64,000 bases of DNA from Colwellia demingiae (GTDB taxonomy: Bacteria > Pseudomonadota > Gammaproteobacteria > Enterobacterales > Alteromonadaceae). Under the pieces are notes generated by a model, which had not been told where the DNA came from, did not search any database, and worked only from the letters and a program-made list of their open reading frames with translations. Position 1 is the first letter of the stretch. Each line of letters opens with the position of its first letter. Of the stretch, positions 35,064 to 44,358 are shown in pieces. Location: positions 186,001 to 250,000 of the forward strand of contig NZ_VOLT01000005.1 in the NCBI RefSeq assembly GCF_007954275.1, in the 5' to 3' direction. Position numbers and translations under genes: made by a program.

Positions 35064-35183
35064 ATGACAACACTTTCCTTGGTCGTTGGATTATGTTCAA
35101 TAGCACTTATCATAGGGTTTTCGGTTCATGCTTATTATCACTACTTTAAACACTCCGATCACCACATCGATAAGCACCAGTAA
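35064..35183 (+). CDS. 39-aa membrane peptide with His-rich tail
   Basis: Small gene with AGAGG 5-6 nt before ATG 35064. It encodes a single membrane helix (LSLVVGLCSIALIIGFSVHA) and a polar tail YYHYFKHSDHHIDKHQ containing six histidines. It follows the Msr fusion by 78 nt on the same strand and ends 4 nt before a terminator, so it could be the last cistron of that transcript. The tail could bind Cu, Zn or Ni, but I know no characterised homologue. The ribosome-binding site, membrane helix and terminator placement are the evidence that it is real. Confidence 0.6.
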   Translation: MTTLSLVVGLCSIALIIGFSVHAYYHYFKHSDHHIDKHQ

Positions 35184-35186
35184 TAC

Positions 35187-35216
35187 GTTTTTAGCGTTAG
35201 TCCTATCGCTAAAAAC
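35187..35216. terminator. bidirectional terminator
   Basis: GTTTTTAGCG / CGCTAAAAAC, a perfect 10-bp stem with a 10-nt loop, lies between the small peptide gene and the convergent POT transporter gene. Confidence 0.75.
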
Positions 35217-35219
35217 ACC

Positions 35220-36854
35220 TTAGCGAACGCCATGCATACCACGCTTTAATAGCGGTGATATCAGTAAAACAACTATGCCTGTACCAATACCAATCCACAT
35301 TAAAAACTCAAACAGCTGTGTATAAATAATAAGATTATCACTAACACTATTAAGCTCTCCACCTTGGGTATCAATGGCCGCTAATTTTCCCAAACGCATG
35401 GCCAGCGTTTCAGACAGCGCCGTAGCCAAAAACCACACGCCCATTGATAAACCTACCACACGGTGTATCGCAAGCTTAGTCACTGCCGAAAGACCTACCG
35501 GAGAAAGACACAACTCACCCGTCGTATGAATGAGATAAGCTAAAACTAACCACCATAAACTGATTTTCCCAGCCTCATCGGGAAATTTAGCCCCAATAAC
35601 CAAAATGCCAAAACCTAAACCTGCTTGAATAATACCTAAAGCAAATTTTATCGGAAGATTAGGATTTAGCCGAAACTTCTCTAACCACACCCACAATGCA
35701 GCAAAAGGTAAGGCCAACATAATAATAAAACCTGCATTGAGAGAGCCAAACTGACCAGCAGATATCTCAATGCCAGCAATATTTCTCTCAACGACTATGT
35801 CGGCAAATAATGTCATCGACCCCGCAGCTTGCTCAAACAAGGCCCAAAAAACGATGGTAGAACCGATTAACACCATCAGCACCAGCATTTGCTGGAACTC
35901 TTCCCTGCTGCCTTTTAATGCCGCATAAGCGATTAACCCTACGCCCGAAACAATCAGTAAAACCTGCTGAGCAGCAAAGACTACCGGCTCATGTTGAATA
36001 ACAAGCCAAAATACCGATAAACTTAAAATAGCCGTTAAATAGATTAAGTACTCTCTACTAATCAAACCCCAAACTTTTTCACGTAATACTTCAACACTTG
36101 GTGGCTCTGCCAATCCACGTAAATATTTAAGGCCCTTAGTAAACGTCACCAAACCAAACAACATGCCTATGCCCGCAGCACCAAAACCGTAACGCCAACC
36201 ATAGGTTTCCCCTAAGTAAACACAAATAATAGTGGCGGCAAAAGAGCCAAGGTTAATACCCATATAAAAAATGGTAAAACCAGAATCTCGACGGGGATCA
36301 TCTTTACTATAAAGTTGACCGACTATGGTAGAAATATTGGGTTTTAAAAAACCAACCCCAACAACAATAAGCGATAATGCAAAGTAGAAAACATTCAGCG
36401 CAGCTAAATCTTGAATTTTAATCGTTTGTGTTAAGAGAGTACCCGCACTGAGTACCGCGCCATTATTGAGGGTGATATCTGAAGTTAAAATGGTACCTGC
36501 CGCATATTGAACCGCTTGATGGCCTTCAACAGCCATCAGTAAATGCCCTAAACAGAGTAAGATACCACCGAATATCACTGACTTTTTCATACCAAGGTAG
36601 CGATCGGCTAACATGCCACCTATAACGGGCAAGGTATAAACTAAACCAGCATATGAGCCTAATACTTCCAAGCCTTCTCCGTCAGAGAACAAATGGTATT
36701 TAGTTAAATATAAGAGCAGCAAATACTTCATCCCATAAAATGAAAATCGCTCCCATAGTTCAGTAGCAAAACAAATATACAAACCTTTAGGGTGGCCAAA
36801 TAATTCATCTTCATTGACTTGTTTATCAATATCAATGCTATCTGCTTTATCCAT
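35220..36854 (-). CDS. POT-family proton-dependent oligopeptide transporter
   Basis: Inner-membrane MFS transporter of the POT/PTR2 family that imports di- and tripeptides with protons (544 aa, about 14 helices). N-terminal GLYICFATELWERFSFYGMK contains the ExxER proton-coupling motif (ELWERF). The PTR signatures GGMLADRYLG and FTIFYMGINLGSF are intact. The large residue count and the VEGHQAVQ loop resemble the DtpT/YdgR-type subfamily seen in marine bacteria. It is monocistronic. Which peptides it prefers cannot be read. Confidence 0.93.
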   Translation of the reverse strand: MDKADSIDIDKQVNEDELFGHPKGLYICFATELWERFSFYGMKYLLLLYLTKYHLFSDGEGLEVLGSYAGLVYTLPVIGGMLADRYLGMKKSVIFGGILLCLGHLLMAVEGHQAVQYAAGTILTSDITLNNGAVLSAGTLLTQTIKIQDLAALNVFYFALSLIVVGVGFLKPNISTIVGQLYSKDDPRRDSGFTIFYMGINLGSFAATIICVYLGETYGWRYGFGAAGIGMLFGLVTFTKGLKYLRGLAEPPSVEVLREKVWGLISREYLIYLTAILSLSVFWLVIQHEPVVFAAQQVLLIVSGVGLIAYAALKGSREEFQQMLVLMVLIGSTIVFWALFEQAAGSMTLFADIVVERNIAGIEISAGQFGSLNAGFIIMLALPFAALWVWLEKFRLNPNLPIKFALGIIQAGLGFGILVIGAKFPDEAGKISLWWLVLAYLIHTTGELCLSPVGLSAVTKLAIHRVVGLSMGVWFLATALSETLAMRLGKLAAIDTQGGELNSVSDNLIIYTQLFEFLMWIGIGTGIVVLLISPLLKRGMHGVR

Positions 36855-37130
36855 ATGTTCGCCATGCCTTGCAACAGAGAAAGTAATAGAAGAAGTATAG
36901 AGTGACTATCAAGCTTATGCGAAGACTGACCTTTTTAAGCCAAATAGTTACGCATAAGAGTGCAGCAAAAGTACTGGCGTCTACGTTTAACTGAGCTGCT
37001 CAAGTTCACTTATGAATACGTATGTAGGGGGATTGCTAACTATCACCGCTTAATTTACGCTCAATTTAGTTGCTAATTCAGAAGTAAGTTTCAGCAACAA
37101 AAAGTTTAAAATAATATAAACGAGGAATGC

Positions 37131-38543
37131 ATGAAATCTACACCCCTATTGAAAAAGTTCACCCAAGCATCAATCATCGCCAGCTCACTATTATTCAGTC
37201 AAGGATCATACGCTGATACCATACTGCATGCTTTTAACTGGACCTATGATGACGTTGCAACCAAAGCACAAGAAATTGCTGACTTAGGCTACAAAAAAGT
37301 ACTTGTTTCGCCAGCATACAAATCTTCAGGTGATCAGTGGTGGGCTCGTTATCAACCACAAGACTTTAGAGTTATTCATAGCCCTCTAGGCGATACCAAC
37401 GACTTTAAAGATATGGTTAATGCCCTAAAAGCCAAAGGCGTTGAAACTTACGCCGACATCGTATTCAACCATATGGCGAACGAATCATCTCAACGCTCAG
37501 ATTTAAACTACCCAGGTACAGCGGTACTCGCTACTTATACTGCCGATAGCACTTATTACAATTCAATTAAGCTATTCGGCGATCTACAACAGGGTAGCTA
37601 TGGTGCAAATGACTTTCATCCAGCAGGATGTATTACTGATTGGGGCAACCCCGGCCATGTACAATATTGGCGACTTTGTGGCGGCAATGGCGATGTTGGA
37701 TTACCAGATTTAGACCCGAATAACTGGGTTATTTCGCAGCAACAAGCTTACTTACAAGCGTTAAAAACAATTGGTGTAACTGGCTTTCGCGTTGATGCCG
37801 CGAAACATATGAGCAACTATCACATTAATGCGGTATTTAATAACGACATCAAAAATGGCATGCATGTATTTGGCGAAATCATTACCTCTGGCGGCGCTGG
37901 TGACAATAGCTACGACGCTTTCCTAGCGCCGTATTTAAATGACACTGGTCATAGTGCTTACGACTTCCCATTATTTGCCTCACTGCGTGGTGCCCTTGGT
38001 TTTGGCGGTTCAATGAACCAACTTGTTGACCCTGCCGCTTATGGGCAAGCATTAACACCTGATAAAGCCGTAACTTTTTCAATAACCCACGATATTCCAA
38101 CCAATGAAGGTTTTAGATATCAAATAATGAATGCTACCGATGAAGTGTTAGCCAACGCCTACATTATGGGTCGTGATGGCGGTACGCCGATGATGTACTC
38201 AGACCATAACGAAAGTAACGACAACAACCGTTGGTTAGATTTATACAAACGCTCAGACGTTGTTGGCATGGTGAAGTTTCACAACACTGCACAAGGCCAT
38301 GGCATGCAAGTGATGAGCTTTAACGACTGTATTATTTTATTTAAACGTGACCACATTGGTGTGGTAGGTATTAACAAATGTGATAACGGCCAAGATGTTT
38401 GGGTGAATACCGCAGAGCACAATTTATGGTGGAATAAAAATTACCGTGATGTCGTTGGCGGTGCTGATTTACAAATTATTAACAGCCAATGGCATAAGTT
38501 TTACTTACCAGGGCGTAAAGCCAGAATGTGGTTAATGGAATAG
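37131..38543 (+). CDS. secreted alpha-amylase, GH13
   Basis: Exported glycoside hydrolase (470 aa) with signal peptide (1-28, ...GSYA) that hydrolyses alpha-1,4-glucans outside the cytoplasm. GH13 regions I-IV are present: DIVFNHMANE, GFRVDAAKHM with the nucleophile Asp, MHVFGEIIT with the general-acid Glu, and FSITHDIPTNEG with the third acid. The C-terminal beta domain ends normally (RKARMWLME) and no separate starch-binding module is attached. The opening ILHAFNWTYDDVATKAQEI is typical of compact marine and Aeromonas-like amylases. It is monocistronic and convergent with the MaoC-like gene. Confidence 0.93.
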   Translation: MKSTPLLKKFTQASIIASSLLFSQGSYADTILHAFNWTYDDVATKAQEIADLGYKKVLVSPAYKSSGDQWWARYQPQDFRVIHSPLGDTNDFKDMVNALKAKGVETYADIVFNHMANESSQRSDLNYPGTAVLATYTADSTYYNSIKLFGDLQQGSYGANDFHPAGCITDWGNPGHVQYWRLCGGNGDVGLPDLDPNNWVISQQQAYLQALKTIGVTGFRVDAAKHMSNYHINAVFNNDIKNGMHVFGEIITSGGAGDNSYDAFLAPYLNDTGHSAYDFPLFASLRGALGFGGSMNQLVDPAAYGQALTPDKAVTFSITHDIPTNEGFRYQIMNATDEVLANAYIMGRDGGTPMMYSDHNESNDNNRWLDLYKRSDVVGMVKFHNTAQGHGMQVMSFNDCIILFKRDHIGVVGINKCDNGQDVWVNTAEHNLWWNKNYRDVVGGADLQIINSQWHKFYLPGRKARMWLME

Positions 38544-38567
38544 ACTCTAAAAACCATTAGCTCTATC

Positions 38568-38608
38568 ACAAACGCTGCTTATACCGTTTACATTAACGTA
38601 GCGTTTGT
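38568..38608. terminator. stem-loop between amylase and MaoC-like genes
   Basis: ACAAACGCT / AGCGTTTGT (9 bp) with a 23-nt loop that can fold further. It is placed between two convergent genes. Confidence 0.5.
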
Positions 38609-38621
38609 CATTTCAGGCATT

Positions 38622-39047
38622 TTATAAATGCTGCTTTTTAGGCGGCATCACGGTTGCTAGCCCTTCAGCGACAACTTTACCCGCTTGATTAACTAAGGTG
38701 CAACGTAATTTAACGATATTTTTGTCTTTAATTATCTCAACTACTTCACACGTGGCAATTACGGTATCATCAATAAAAACAGGCGCTGTAAACTTACTTT
38801 CTTGCCCCAGATATATAGTGCCTTCTCCGGGTAACTTCTCCCCTAACAATGCCGAAACAGTGCTTAATACAAACGCGCCATGAACAACGCGTTGACCAAA
38901 GACACTGTTTTTTGCTGCAATATCATTAATATGTACGGGATTCCTATCTCCTGAAATTTCCGCAAATAACATCACATCTGAATTGGAGAAGGTTTTTTCG
39001 AAATGATCTTTTTGACCTAGATGTAACTGCTCAATTGTAAAAGACAA
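38622..39047 (-). CDS. MaoC-family (R)-specific enoyl hydratase
   Basis: Hotdog-fold hydratase (141 aa) acting on enoyl-CoA, PhaJ-like. The active-site segment FAEISGDRNPVHINDIAA carries the catalytic Asp and His, followed by VVHGAFVLSTVSALLGEKLP, typical of this family. Length is normal. It probably provides (R)-3-hydroxyacyl-CoA from fatty-acid breakdown or acts in fatty-acid synthesis. It stands alone; a FabG4-like reductase that often accompanies MaoC genes is 24 kb away. Confidence 0.9.
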   Translation of the reverse strand: MSFTIEQLHLGQKDHFEKTFSNSDVMLFAEISGDRNPVHINDIAAKNSVFGQRVVHGAFVLSTVSALLGEKLPGEGTIYLGQESKFTAPVFIDDTVIATCEVVEIIKDKNIVKLRCTLVNQAGKVVAEGLATVMPPKKQHL

Positions 39048-39501
39048 ATTAACTCCTTTAATTTATACAATGACCACAGATAAAGCGATAACCGCTTAGT
39101 ATGGATTCTTCTTAGTAATATCACATAATTTCATAGCTTTATAAACTACAAATAGTTGGTTTTAAGTTTGGTAGAGGTATTTTAGACGTGAATTTATCTT
39201 AATAGATAGTGCGCTTAGCCACCATAGAGGTCATTCATTATCAAATTATTAATGCTACTTTTGTGCGCTTAGTTGACTGTAGTTGGTTCACATTCTTAGG
39301 GTCAACAGTTTCGTTGAAAAGGGACATTTTTATGGGAAATATCCAAGGGCTCATGAACACCACAATAGATATGTAATTTCAGAGCTAATTTAGGGGGTAG
39401 TGATTCCTTTATTTCATCAAGCTGACATTAACCAATCACTAGAAAAAAAAACACCAATCATGACAATTGATGTTTTCTATAATCAAAACTTAAAAACTAA
39501 A
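39048..39501. other. intergenic stretch with PEP-CTERM terminator
   Basis: No gene is supported. The nonamer TGCGCTTAG occurs twice (near 39211 and 39264). A terminator for the PEP-CTERM gene lies at 39448-39476. Confidence 0.4.
39448..39476 (-). terminator. rho-independent terminator of PEP-CTERM gene 2
   Basis: On the minus strand AAAACATCAAT pairs with ATTGGTGTTTT (one G-T wobble), loop of 7 nt, followed by a T-run. Confidence 0.75.
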
Positions 39502-40194
39502 TTAAGATTGTTTCTTAAGTCTACGTGCTGCTAACCCCATAATGCCTAATGCAAAAATAGCAAGGCTAGTAGGTTCTGGTACGCTAGTTAAGTCACCATT
39601 TATCACAAGATTATCGAACCCTGCATTGTTTCCATTCCCTTCTCCACTACCTGTCAATCTAAGAATGTAATCATTGCTAGCTAAAAGAGAATATCCCTCA
39701 AGATCTACGCTGACGTTATGGCCGTTAGGGTTAGTGAAGGCCCCATTATTGGCATATATATCATCAAGTAAAGTGAATTCTTTAAGGAGCGTATTGGATG
39801 AATCAAATAGTGATATTGCAATATCTAGGTTTCTTTGTTGGCCTTGGAAGTTACCACTGTTATTAAATATATAAGCATCTAATGTTAGAGATGATAAGGA
39901 TATATTATTTAGAGATAGCACATTCAATGCTATATTTACTATCCAATCTCCTTCATTAGAAAGGTTGCGGTCTACAGCAAACTTGTCTGCTGAGTCAGTT
40001 GTATCAAATAAGTTATAATCAGCAGATAAATCACCTGGTGAACTTAAGCCATCTAGAATCCAATCTAGAGTTGAAGCTGTATCTCCAGCAACAGTGCGAT
40101 CATCAAAATCTGTCGATGCAATAATTCCAGCATTAGCGCTACTAGCTAACATTATCAGTCCGACTACAGCCGTTTGTAAAAATTTATTTTTCAT
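39502..40194 (-). CDS. PEP-CTERM sorting-domain protein 2
   Basis: Exported protein (230 aa) with signal peptide (1-22, ...SSANA) and a C-terminal VPEPTSLAIFALGIMGLAARR tail ending LKKQS, nearly the same sorting signal as the protein at 23501. The body is rich in Asn, Asp, Ser and Leu with no cysteine, and looks like a beta-sandwich (GYSLLASNDYILRLTGSGEG and FDNLVINGDL). Function is unknown; such proteins are thought to be surface or matrix components processed by an exosortase encoded elsewhere. Upstream are a sigma-54-like promoter and the 17-nt motif shared with PEP-CTERM gene 1. Confidence 0.88.
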   Translation of the reverse strand: MKNKFLQTAVVGLIMLASSANAGIIASTDFDDRTVAGDTASTLDWILDGLSSPGDLSADYNLFDTTDSADKFAVDRNLSNEGDWIVNIALNVLSLNNISLSSLTLDAYIFNNSGNFQGQQRNLDIAISLFDSSNTLLKEFTLLDDIYANNGAFTNPNGHNVSVDLEGYSLLASNDYILRLTGSGEGNGNNAGFDNLVINGDLTSVPEPTSLAIFALGIMGLAARRLKKQS

Positions 40195-40278
40195 TTGTAT
40201 TTCCTTTTAATACCTTGCCACTCATTTTGGTAGGTAAATACTAAAATAGTAATCAATCAATCAATCTACGTATTTCAA

Positions 40279-40294
40279 TACAAAAAATGCGCCA
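40279..40294 (-). promoter_or_regulatory. sigma-54-like promoter of PEP-CTERM gene 2
   Basis: Minus strand TGGCGCATTTTTTGTA resembles TGGCACRNNNNTTGCW. The -24 element is strong; the -12 element has GT in place of GC. Spacing is exact. The transcript start would be about 75 nt before the ATG. Confidence 0.55.
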
Positions 40295-40357
40295 ACTTTA
40301 AAAAAACCAATATTTTCAATGTTATGGTCGATAATGTGCATTTTAATATAATTACAC

Positions 40358-40374
40358 TGTAAAATAATTCGACA
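40358..40374. promoter_or_regulatory. 17-nt motif shared by both PEP-CTERM promoters
   Basis: TGTAAAATAATTCGACA matches 15 of 17 bases of the motif at 24375-24391. In both cases it starts 64 nt upstream of the outer edge of the sigma-54-like promoter and has the same orientation relative to the gene. Here it partly overlaps a short palindrome, TTACACTGTAA (40352-40362). Confidence 0.6.
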
Positions 40375-40894
40375 CAAACAAACTTGTCAATCACTTGAGT
40401 TAATTGAGAAATATTAACAAACAATCATTTAAAATAATTTTAATACACATATGTAATAAGATGGCCGAATATCACCTAAAACTATATGATAATCATCAAA
40501 AGGTTCTGTTTTAACTACGTAAAAAACCACCTCTGTAGTTTTATTGATTAAAACACAATGGTGGTAATGATTTTATTCTCCATGTAAATACCACTGTAAA
40601 ACAGTGACTAAATGATTTTAGCCACCTATCACTAACTTGTAATTATATGCTTTGGATTGTAGTTATTTGGTATATCTCAATATCCTAAAGTTCCCGCCAA
40701 GACAACGCGGGAACGATAATATCAATGACACTTACAACAACGGCCGCAATGAATCAACAATATTTTTTCCTGTGTTTACGCTGAACTTGCCATATTTTCG
40801 CCACACTTCATCAGTACTCTGCCCTTAAGCTGACACGAGTAACGCTCATTACTTTGCTTTAATACTCTGTATCAACTAAAGACAAGAGCAAGTG

Positions 40895-43180
40895 ATGTTT
40901 ACTTCTAAGAAAAACCTACAACTTATCGATTATAAAAATTCGTATTATTGCCAACAACAGCGCAAAAAACGACGCTATAAATGGTTAAAAATTTCACTTT
41001 TTTTATTACTTATCATCTCACTTGCCTTGGTTTTCATGCCTTTTGCACAAAGTAATCAATTTGATTCTAAGGAACAAATAAAGCGAGATAATGCCCTTAT
41101 TCATGGCCCGCAATTACTCTTTGAAAATCCTGATAAAAGTCCAAACAAAAGTCAGGGTCAGAGCCCAAACTCAGCCATGCGTGCAACCTTCCCTGTTGAT
41201 ATTGAAGCCAACATTGAAATTAATGGTTTAGTTGCTTACGCAGAAATAAAGCAAACCTTTATTAATCCCTACAATATTGCGTTGGCGGGAAAATACCAGT
41301 TTCCTTTACCTGAAAACTCAGCAGTTAAACAGTTAAAGATAAAAATTGGTGATGTAGAAATACTTGGCGAAATAATGGAAAAAAAAGCAGCAAAAGCCAT
41401 TTACCAAAAAGCCAAAAAACAAGGACGAAAAGCAAGTTTAGTCGAGCAACAACGTCCGAATTTATTTACTAACAAAATAGCGAATATTCCGGCGCAGTCA
41501 ACCGTTGTTGTTACGTTAAAATTTATCATGCCTGTCTCGTTCTCTCAGGGTAAATTCAATTTACGACTACCTCTTGCACTAACCGATAGGTACCAACCAA
41601 AATCAGCATCTTACTCGTCTGAGCAATCGTCTGGGCACTCAACTAAAGAATTACCTGAGCCATTTAAAACATCAACCACACGTTCACCAACCACCCATGT
41701 TCGATCAGTTGCGCGTAGTCAATCATCAATAAACATTGTATTAAACTCAGGTATTCCCATCACGTCTATTGTCAGTGATAGCCATAAAATACATTCACGT
41801 GAGTTAAACAGTGAGCAAAACGCTTACTTTATTACGTTAAATAAAACACAGGTAATATCTAACAAAACGTTTGATTTAACTTGGCAATTAATTGCCAGTA
41901 ATCAACCTCAAATCAGTAGCTTTACCCAAGAAGTTTCAGGTGAGCATTATACTTTATTGACCTTTTTCCCGCCTGAACAATCCGTAGCGCAAGTGATAGC
42001 AAGAGATATCATTTTTATCATAGATACGTCAGGCTCAATGCAAGCCGGTTCGATGGAACAAGCGAAAGCGAGTCTGCAACTCGCCCTATTACAGCTTAAT
42101 AATAAAGACAGTTTCAATATTATCGCTTTCGATCATGAAACCGAATTACTGTTCCCTGTCACTCACATGGCCTCAACAAACAATATCTCAAAAGCACAAC
42201 AATTCATTGATAACTTAAGTGCAAATGGTGGCACTGAAATGTACCGACCATTAAGTAACGCTTTAATGATGAAAAAAGATAAAGCGCAGTCCGCAAAAGC
42301 AATTCGCCAAATAGTTTTTATTACTGACGGCGCTGTCGCTAATGAATTTGAGCTTATGCAATTACTTAACAATGCCCAAGAAAATTTTCGTTTAAACTTT
42401 CGTTTATATACGGTAGGAATAGGCGCAGCACCCAATGGTTACTTTATGAAAAAAGCGGCTCAATTTGGTCGAGGAAGTTATGTGTTTATTCAAAATAACA
42501 GAGAAGTGCAGCGAAAAATGAGCCACTTAATGACAAAAATAAGCCAACCTGCACTCACTAATATTGCCTTAACACTTGATAACCAAGTTCACCAGCAAGT
42601 AGAGGTTTATCCTAAAAAAATCCCTGATTTATATTTTGGTGAGCCGTTGCAAATAGCCCTTAAGTCCCAGTTCCCTATCACCAGTATTCAATTAACCGCT
42701 GAAACAGTATCAACACCTTTCTACCAGCAATTAGTCATTGATGATCGCAAGCCATCGAAAGGTATTTCATCACTTTGGGCACGGCGTAAAATAGAGAGTT
42801 TACTCGACAGTCTTATTGTTGGAGCAAATAAAGACAAGGTAAAGTCTCAGGTTATCGCCACTTCCCTCAATCATCAAATAATATCGCCTTACACCAGTTT
42901 TATTGCGGTAGAAAAGCAGCCAGAAGTTTCGTCTTTGCTCGCAAAAAATGACTTGTCATCTGTCAAAAAATCTCGAAATAACGCGATAAAAGCTCATGAG
43001 AGTTTACTGGTAGCAATGCCTAAAACATCCCTTGATTGGCAATTACAGTTTTTGATTGGCATAGCGCTAATGTTACTTAGCTTTGTTTTGATGAAGATCA
43101 GAAACTTAGCTTGGTTCACTAGTGCTCGGTTGACTAATAAAGCTTTTAAGTTGGTAAGTCGTAATGAAAAACCTCATTAA
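40895..43180 (+). CDS. marine-type sortase target: VIT and VWA domain protein
   Basis: Large membrane or envelope protein (761 aa) encoded immediately before its sortase. Order: cytoplasmic basic start, membrane helix (about 28-47), VIT domain (about 95-210, with EANIEINGLVAYAEIKQTF), a Ser/Thr-rich linker, then a VWA domain (about 371-545). The VWA domain has metal-binding DTSGS (MIDAS, D377). The C-terminus carries a sortase-type sorting signal: motif MPKTSL around residue 709, a membrane helix (about 716-735) and basic residues. This matches the marine proteobacterial sortase-target family. The function is unknown; adhesion through the metal-dependent VWA domain is inferred. Confidence 0.9.
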   Translation: MFTSKKNLQLIDYKNSYYCQQQRKKRRYKWLKISLFLLLIISLALVFMPFAQSNQFDSKEQIKRDNALIHGPQLLFENPDKSPNKSQGQSPNSAMRATFPVDIEANIEINGLVAYAEIKQTFINPYNIALAGKYQFPLPENSAVKQLKIKIGDVEILGEIMEKKAAKAIYQKAKKQGRKASLVEQQRPNLFTNKIANIPAQSTVVVTLKFIMPVSFSQGKFNLRLPLALTDRYQPKSASYSSEQSSGHSTKELPEPFKTSTTRSPTTHVRSVARSQSSINIVLNSGIPITSIVSDSHKIHSRELNSEQNAYFITLNKTQVISNKTFDLTWQLIASNQPQISSFTQEVSGEHYTLLTFFPPEQSVAQVIARDIIFIIDTSGSMQAGSMEQAKASLQLALLQLNNKDSFNIIAFDHETELLFPVTHMASTNNISKAQQFIDNLSANGGTEMYRPLSNALMMKKDKAQSAKAIRQIVFITDGAVANEFELMQLLNNAQENFRLNFRLYTVGIGAAPNGYFMKKAAQFGRGSYVFIQNNREVQRKMSHLMTKISQPALTNIALTLDNQVHQQVEVYPKKIPDLYFGEPLQIALKSQFPITSIQLTAETVSTPFYQQLVIDDRKPSKGISSLWARRKIESLLDSLIVGANKDKVKSQVIATSLNHQIISPYTSFIAVEKQPEVSSLLAKNDLSSVKKSRNNAIKAHESLLVAMPKTSLDWQLQFLIGIALMLLSFVLMKIRNLAWFTSARLTNKAFKLVSRNEKPH

Positions 43181-43742
43181 GACATCGCTACTTGTCACTG
43201 GCAGCTTGCTTTGTCTTCATGCGAGCTGGCTGCCTTTCAAAGGCTGGCTCTCTGAGCAATTAATAAGTTACAGCTGGCATCAGACCATCGATTTGAAGCA
43301 AAAGACTAAACCTTGGCCGTGGGCAGATACTTATCCCATTGCAGAGCTTTCATTTGAACGTTTAAACAAACGTGTGGTTGTGCTTAACGGCGGGGATCCA
43401 ACCACATTAGCTTTTTCAGCCGGTGCTATTGCTCCTTTTAATCAAGCCAGAAGCGCTCAACCTTTTGTTGTTGCAGGACATAGAGATAGTCACTTTTCAT
43501 TTTTAGACGAGGTAGTTATGAACGATATAATCTCATTAGCTGACAAACATGGCCAAAGCCAGCTTTACCAAGTTGAAGCAATTGATATTGTTGATGCTTC
43601 AACAGGCGAACTACCTATTTTGGCAGATGATTCACAGTTAATTTTAATCACTTGTTACCCTTTTACTAATACTCGCAATATAGGGAATGTTGCTGACAGT
43701 GATAGTAATGAAAGGTATGTGATAACAGCAAGATTGCTTTGA
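43164..43742 (+). CDS. class GN marine-type sortase
   Basis: Cysteine transpeptidase (192 aa) with an N-terminal membrane anchor (about 4-22). The catalytic triad is visible: His106 in VVAGHRDSHF, Cys164 in LITCYPF and Arg184 in SNERYVI. Gram-negative sortases of this class are found with a single dedicated VIT/VWA substrate. Here the two genes overlap by 17 nt, so the enzyme almost certainly processes the protein encoded upstream at its MPKTSL-like signal. What the substrate is attached to in a Gram-negative envelope is not known. Confidence 0.93.
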   Translation: MKNLIKTSLLVTGSLLCLHASWLPFKGWLSEQLISYSWHQTIDLKQKTKPWPWADTYPIAELSFERLNKRVVVLNGGDPTTLAFSAGAIAPFNQARSAQPFVVAGHRDSHFSFLDEVVMNDIISLADKHGQSQLYQVEAIDIVDASTGELPILADDSQLILITCYPFTNTRNIGNVADSDSNERYVITARLL

Positions 43743-43968
43743 ATGCCTTTTGTAATAAGTTTCATATAAACACGATAATGAACTAACTTAGCTATAACGA
43801 GACTAACCTAGTAACCAAAAGACAATGGATCTTCGACTAGAGACTTCGAAGATGACGTGATTAATCGCTTATTGAGTGAAGTACTTAGGCAATAAAAGAA
43901 ATTATTTTTCTTCCTAAAGGTTCTATTATTAATATAACTCCTACTTTCATTAACAAAGAGCAGTGCCT

Positions 43969-44277
43969 ATGAAATTAATTTATAGTAATGAAAATCAATT
44001 TTTAGTGAATAACGCTAAAAACATTCTTGAAAATCATAATATAGAAGTCACTTTAAAAAATGAGTTTGCCTCAGGTGCTGCGGGTGTATTAGCGCCTATA
44101 GATACTTGGGTAGAGTTGTGGATAATTAATGATTCAGACGAAGAGAGAGCGGAAATGACCTTAGCAAAGGCGTTAAAGCAGCAAGGAGAGCACGATTGGT
44201 TTTGTCAGCAGTGCCAAGAACAAAATGATGCCTCTTTTGACAGTTGTTGGCAGTGCCAAAATGAAAAGGCGTCATAG
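43969..44277 (+). CDS. DUF2007 protein with C-terminal zinc ribbon
   Basis: Small cytosolic protein (102 aa). The N-terminal 65 residues are a DUF2007-type domain (MKLIYSNENQFLVNNAKNIL, then NIEVTLKNEFASGAAG). The C-terminus has two CxxC pairs (WFCQQCQEQ and CWQCQNE), a RanBP2-like zinc ribbon. DUF2007 proteins are proposed to be signalling or PII-like, but none in this form is characterised. I chose ATG 43969, with AAGAG upstream. It is followed by a 7-bp hairpin. Confidence 0.82.
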   Translation: MKLIYSNENQFLVNNAKNILENHNIEVTLKNEFASGAAGVLAPIDTWVELWIINDSDEERAEMTLAKALKQQGEHDWFCQQCQEQNDASFDSCWQCQNEKAS

Positions 44278-44279
44278 TA

Positions 44280-44298
44280 CGCAGCTTATGTAGCTGCG
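44280..44298 (+). terminator. short stem-loop after the DUF2007 gene
   Basis: CGCAGCT / AGCTGCG with a 5-nt loop, directly after the stop codon. There is no T-run. It also lies at the end of the convergent aminotransferase gene. Confidence 0.45.
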
Positions 44299-44358
44299 AC
44301 ACTTATGCTATCGTATTGCGCTTATAAAATATTGCACATCACCGTTGAGTGACTTAAG

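Larger units (their letters stand above)
40195..40894. other. 700-nt regulatory intergenic region
   Basis: It contains the PEP-CTERM 2 leader with four tandem AATC units (40251-40266), its sigma-54-like promoter and upstream motif, and the promoter side of the sortase operon. GTAGTTTT and GGTGGT short complementary blocks near 40530-40605 could fold, but I assign no function. Confidence 0.5.

Noticed and set aside
40251..40266. Four AATC units as a phase-variable element
   Set aside because: They lie in the untranslated leader of PEP-CTERM gene 2; four copies are few and no frame depends on them.
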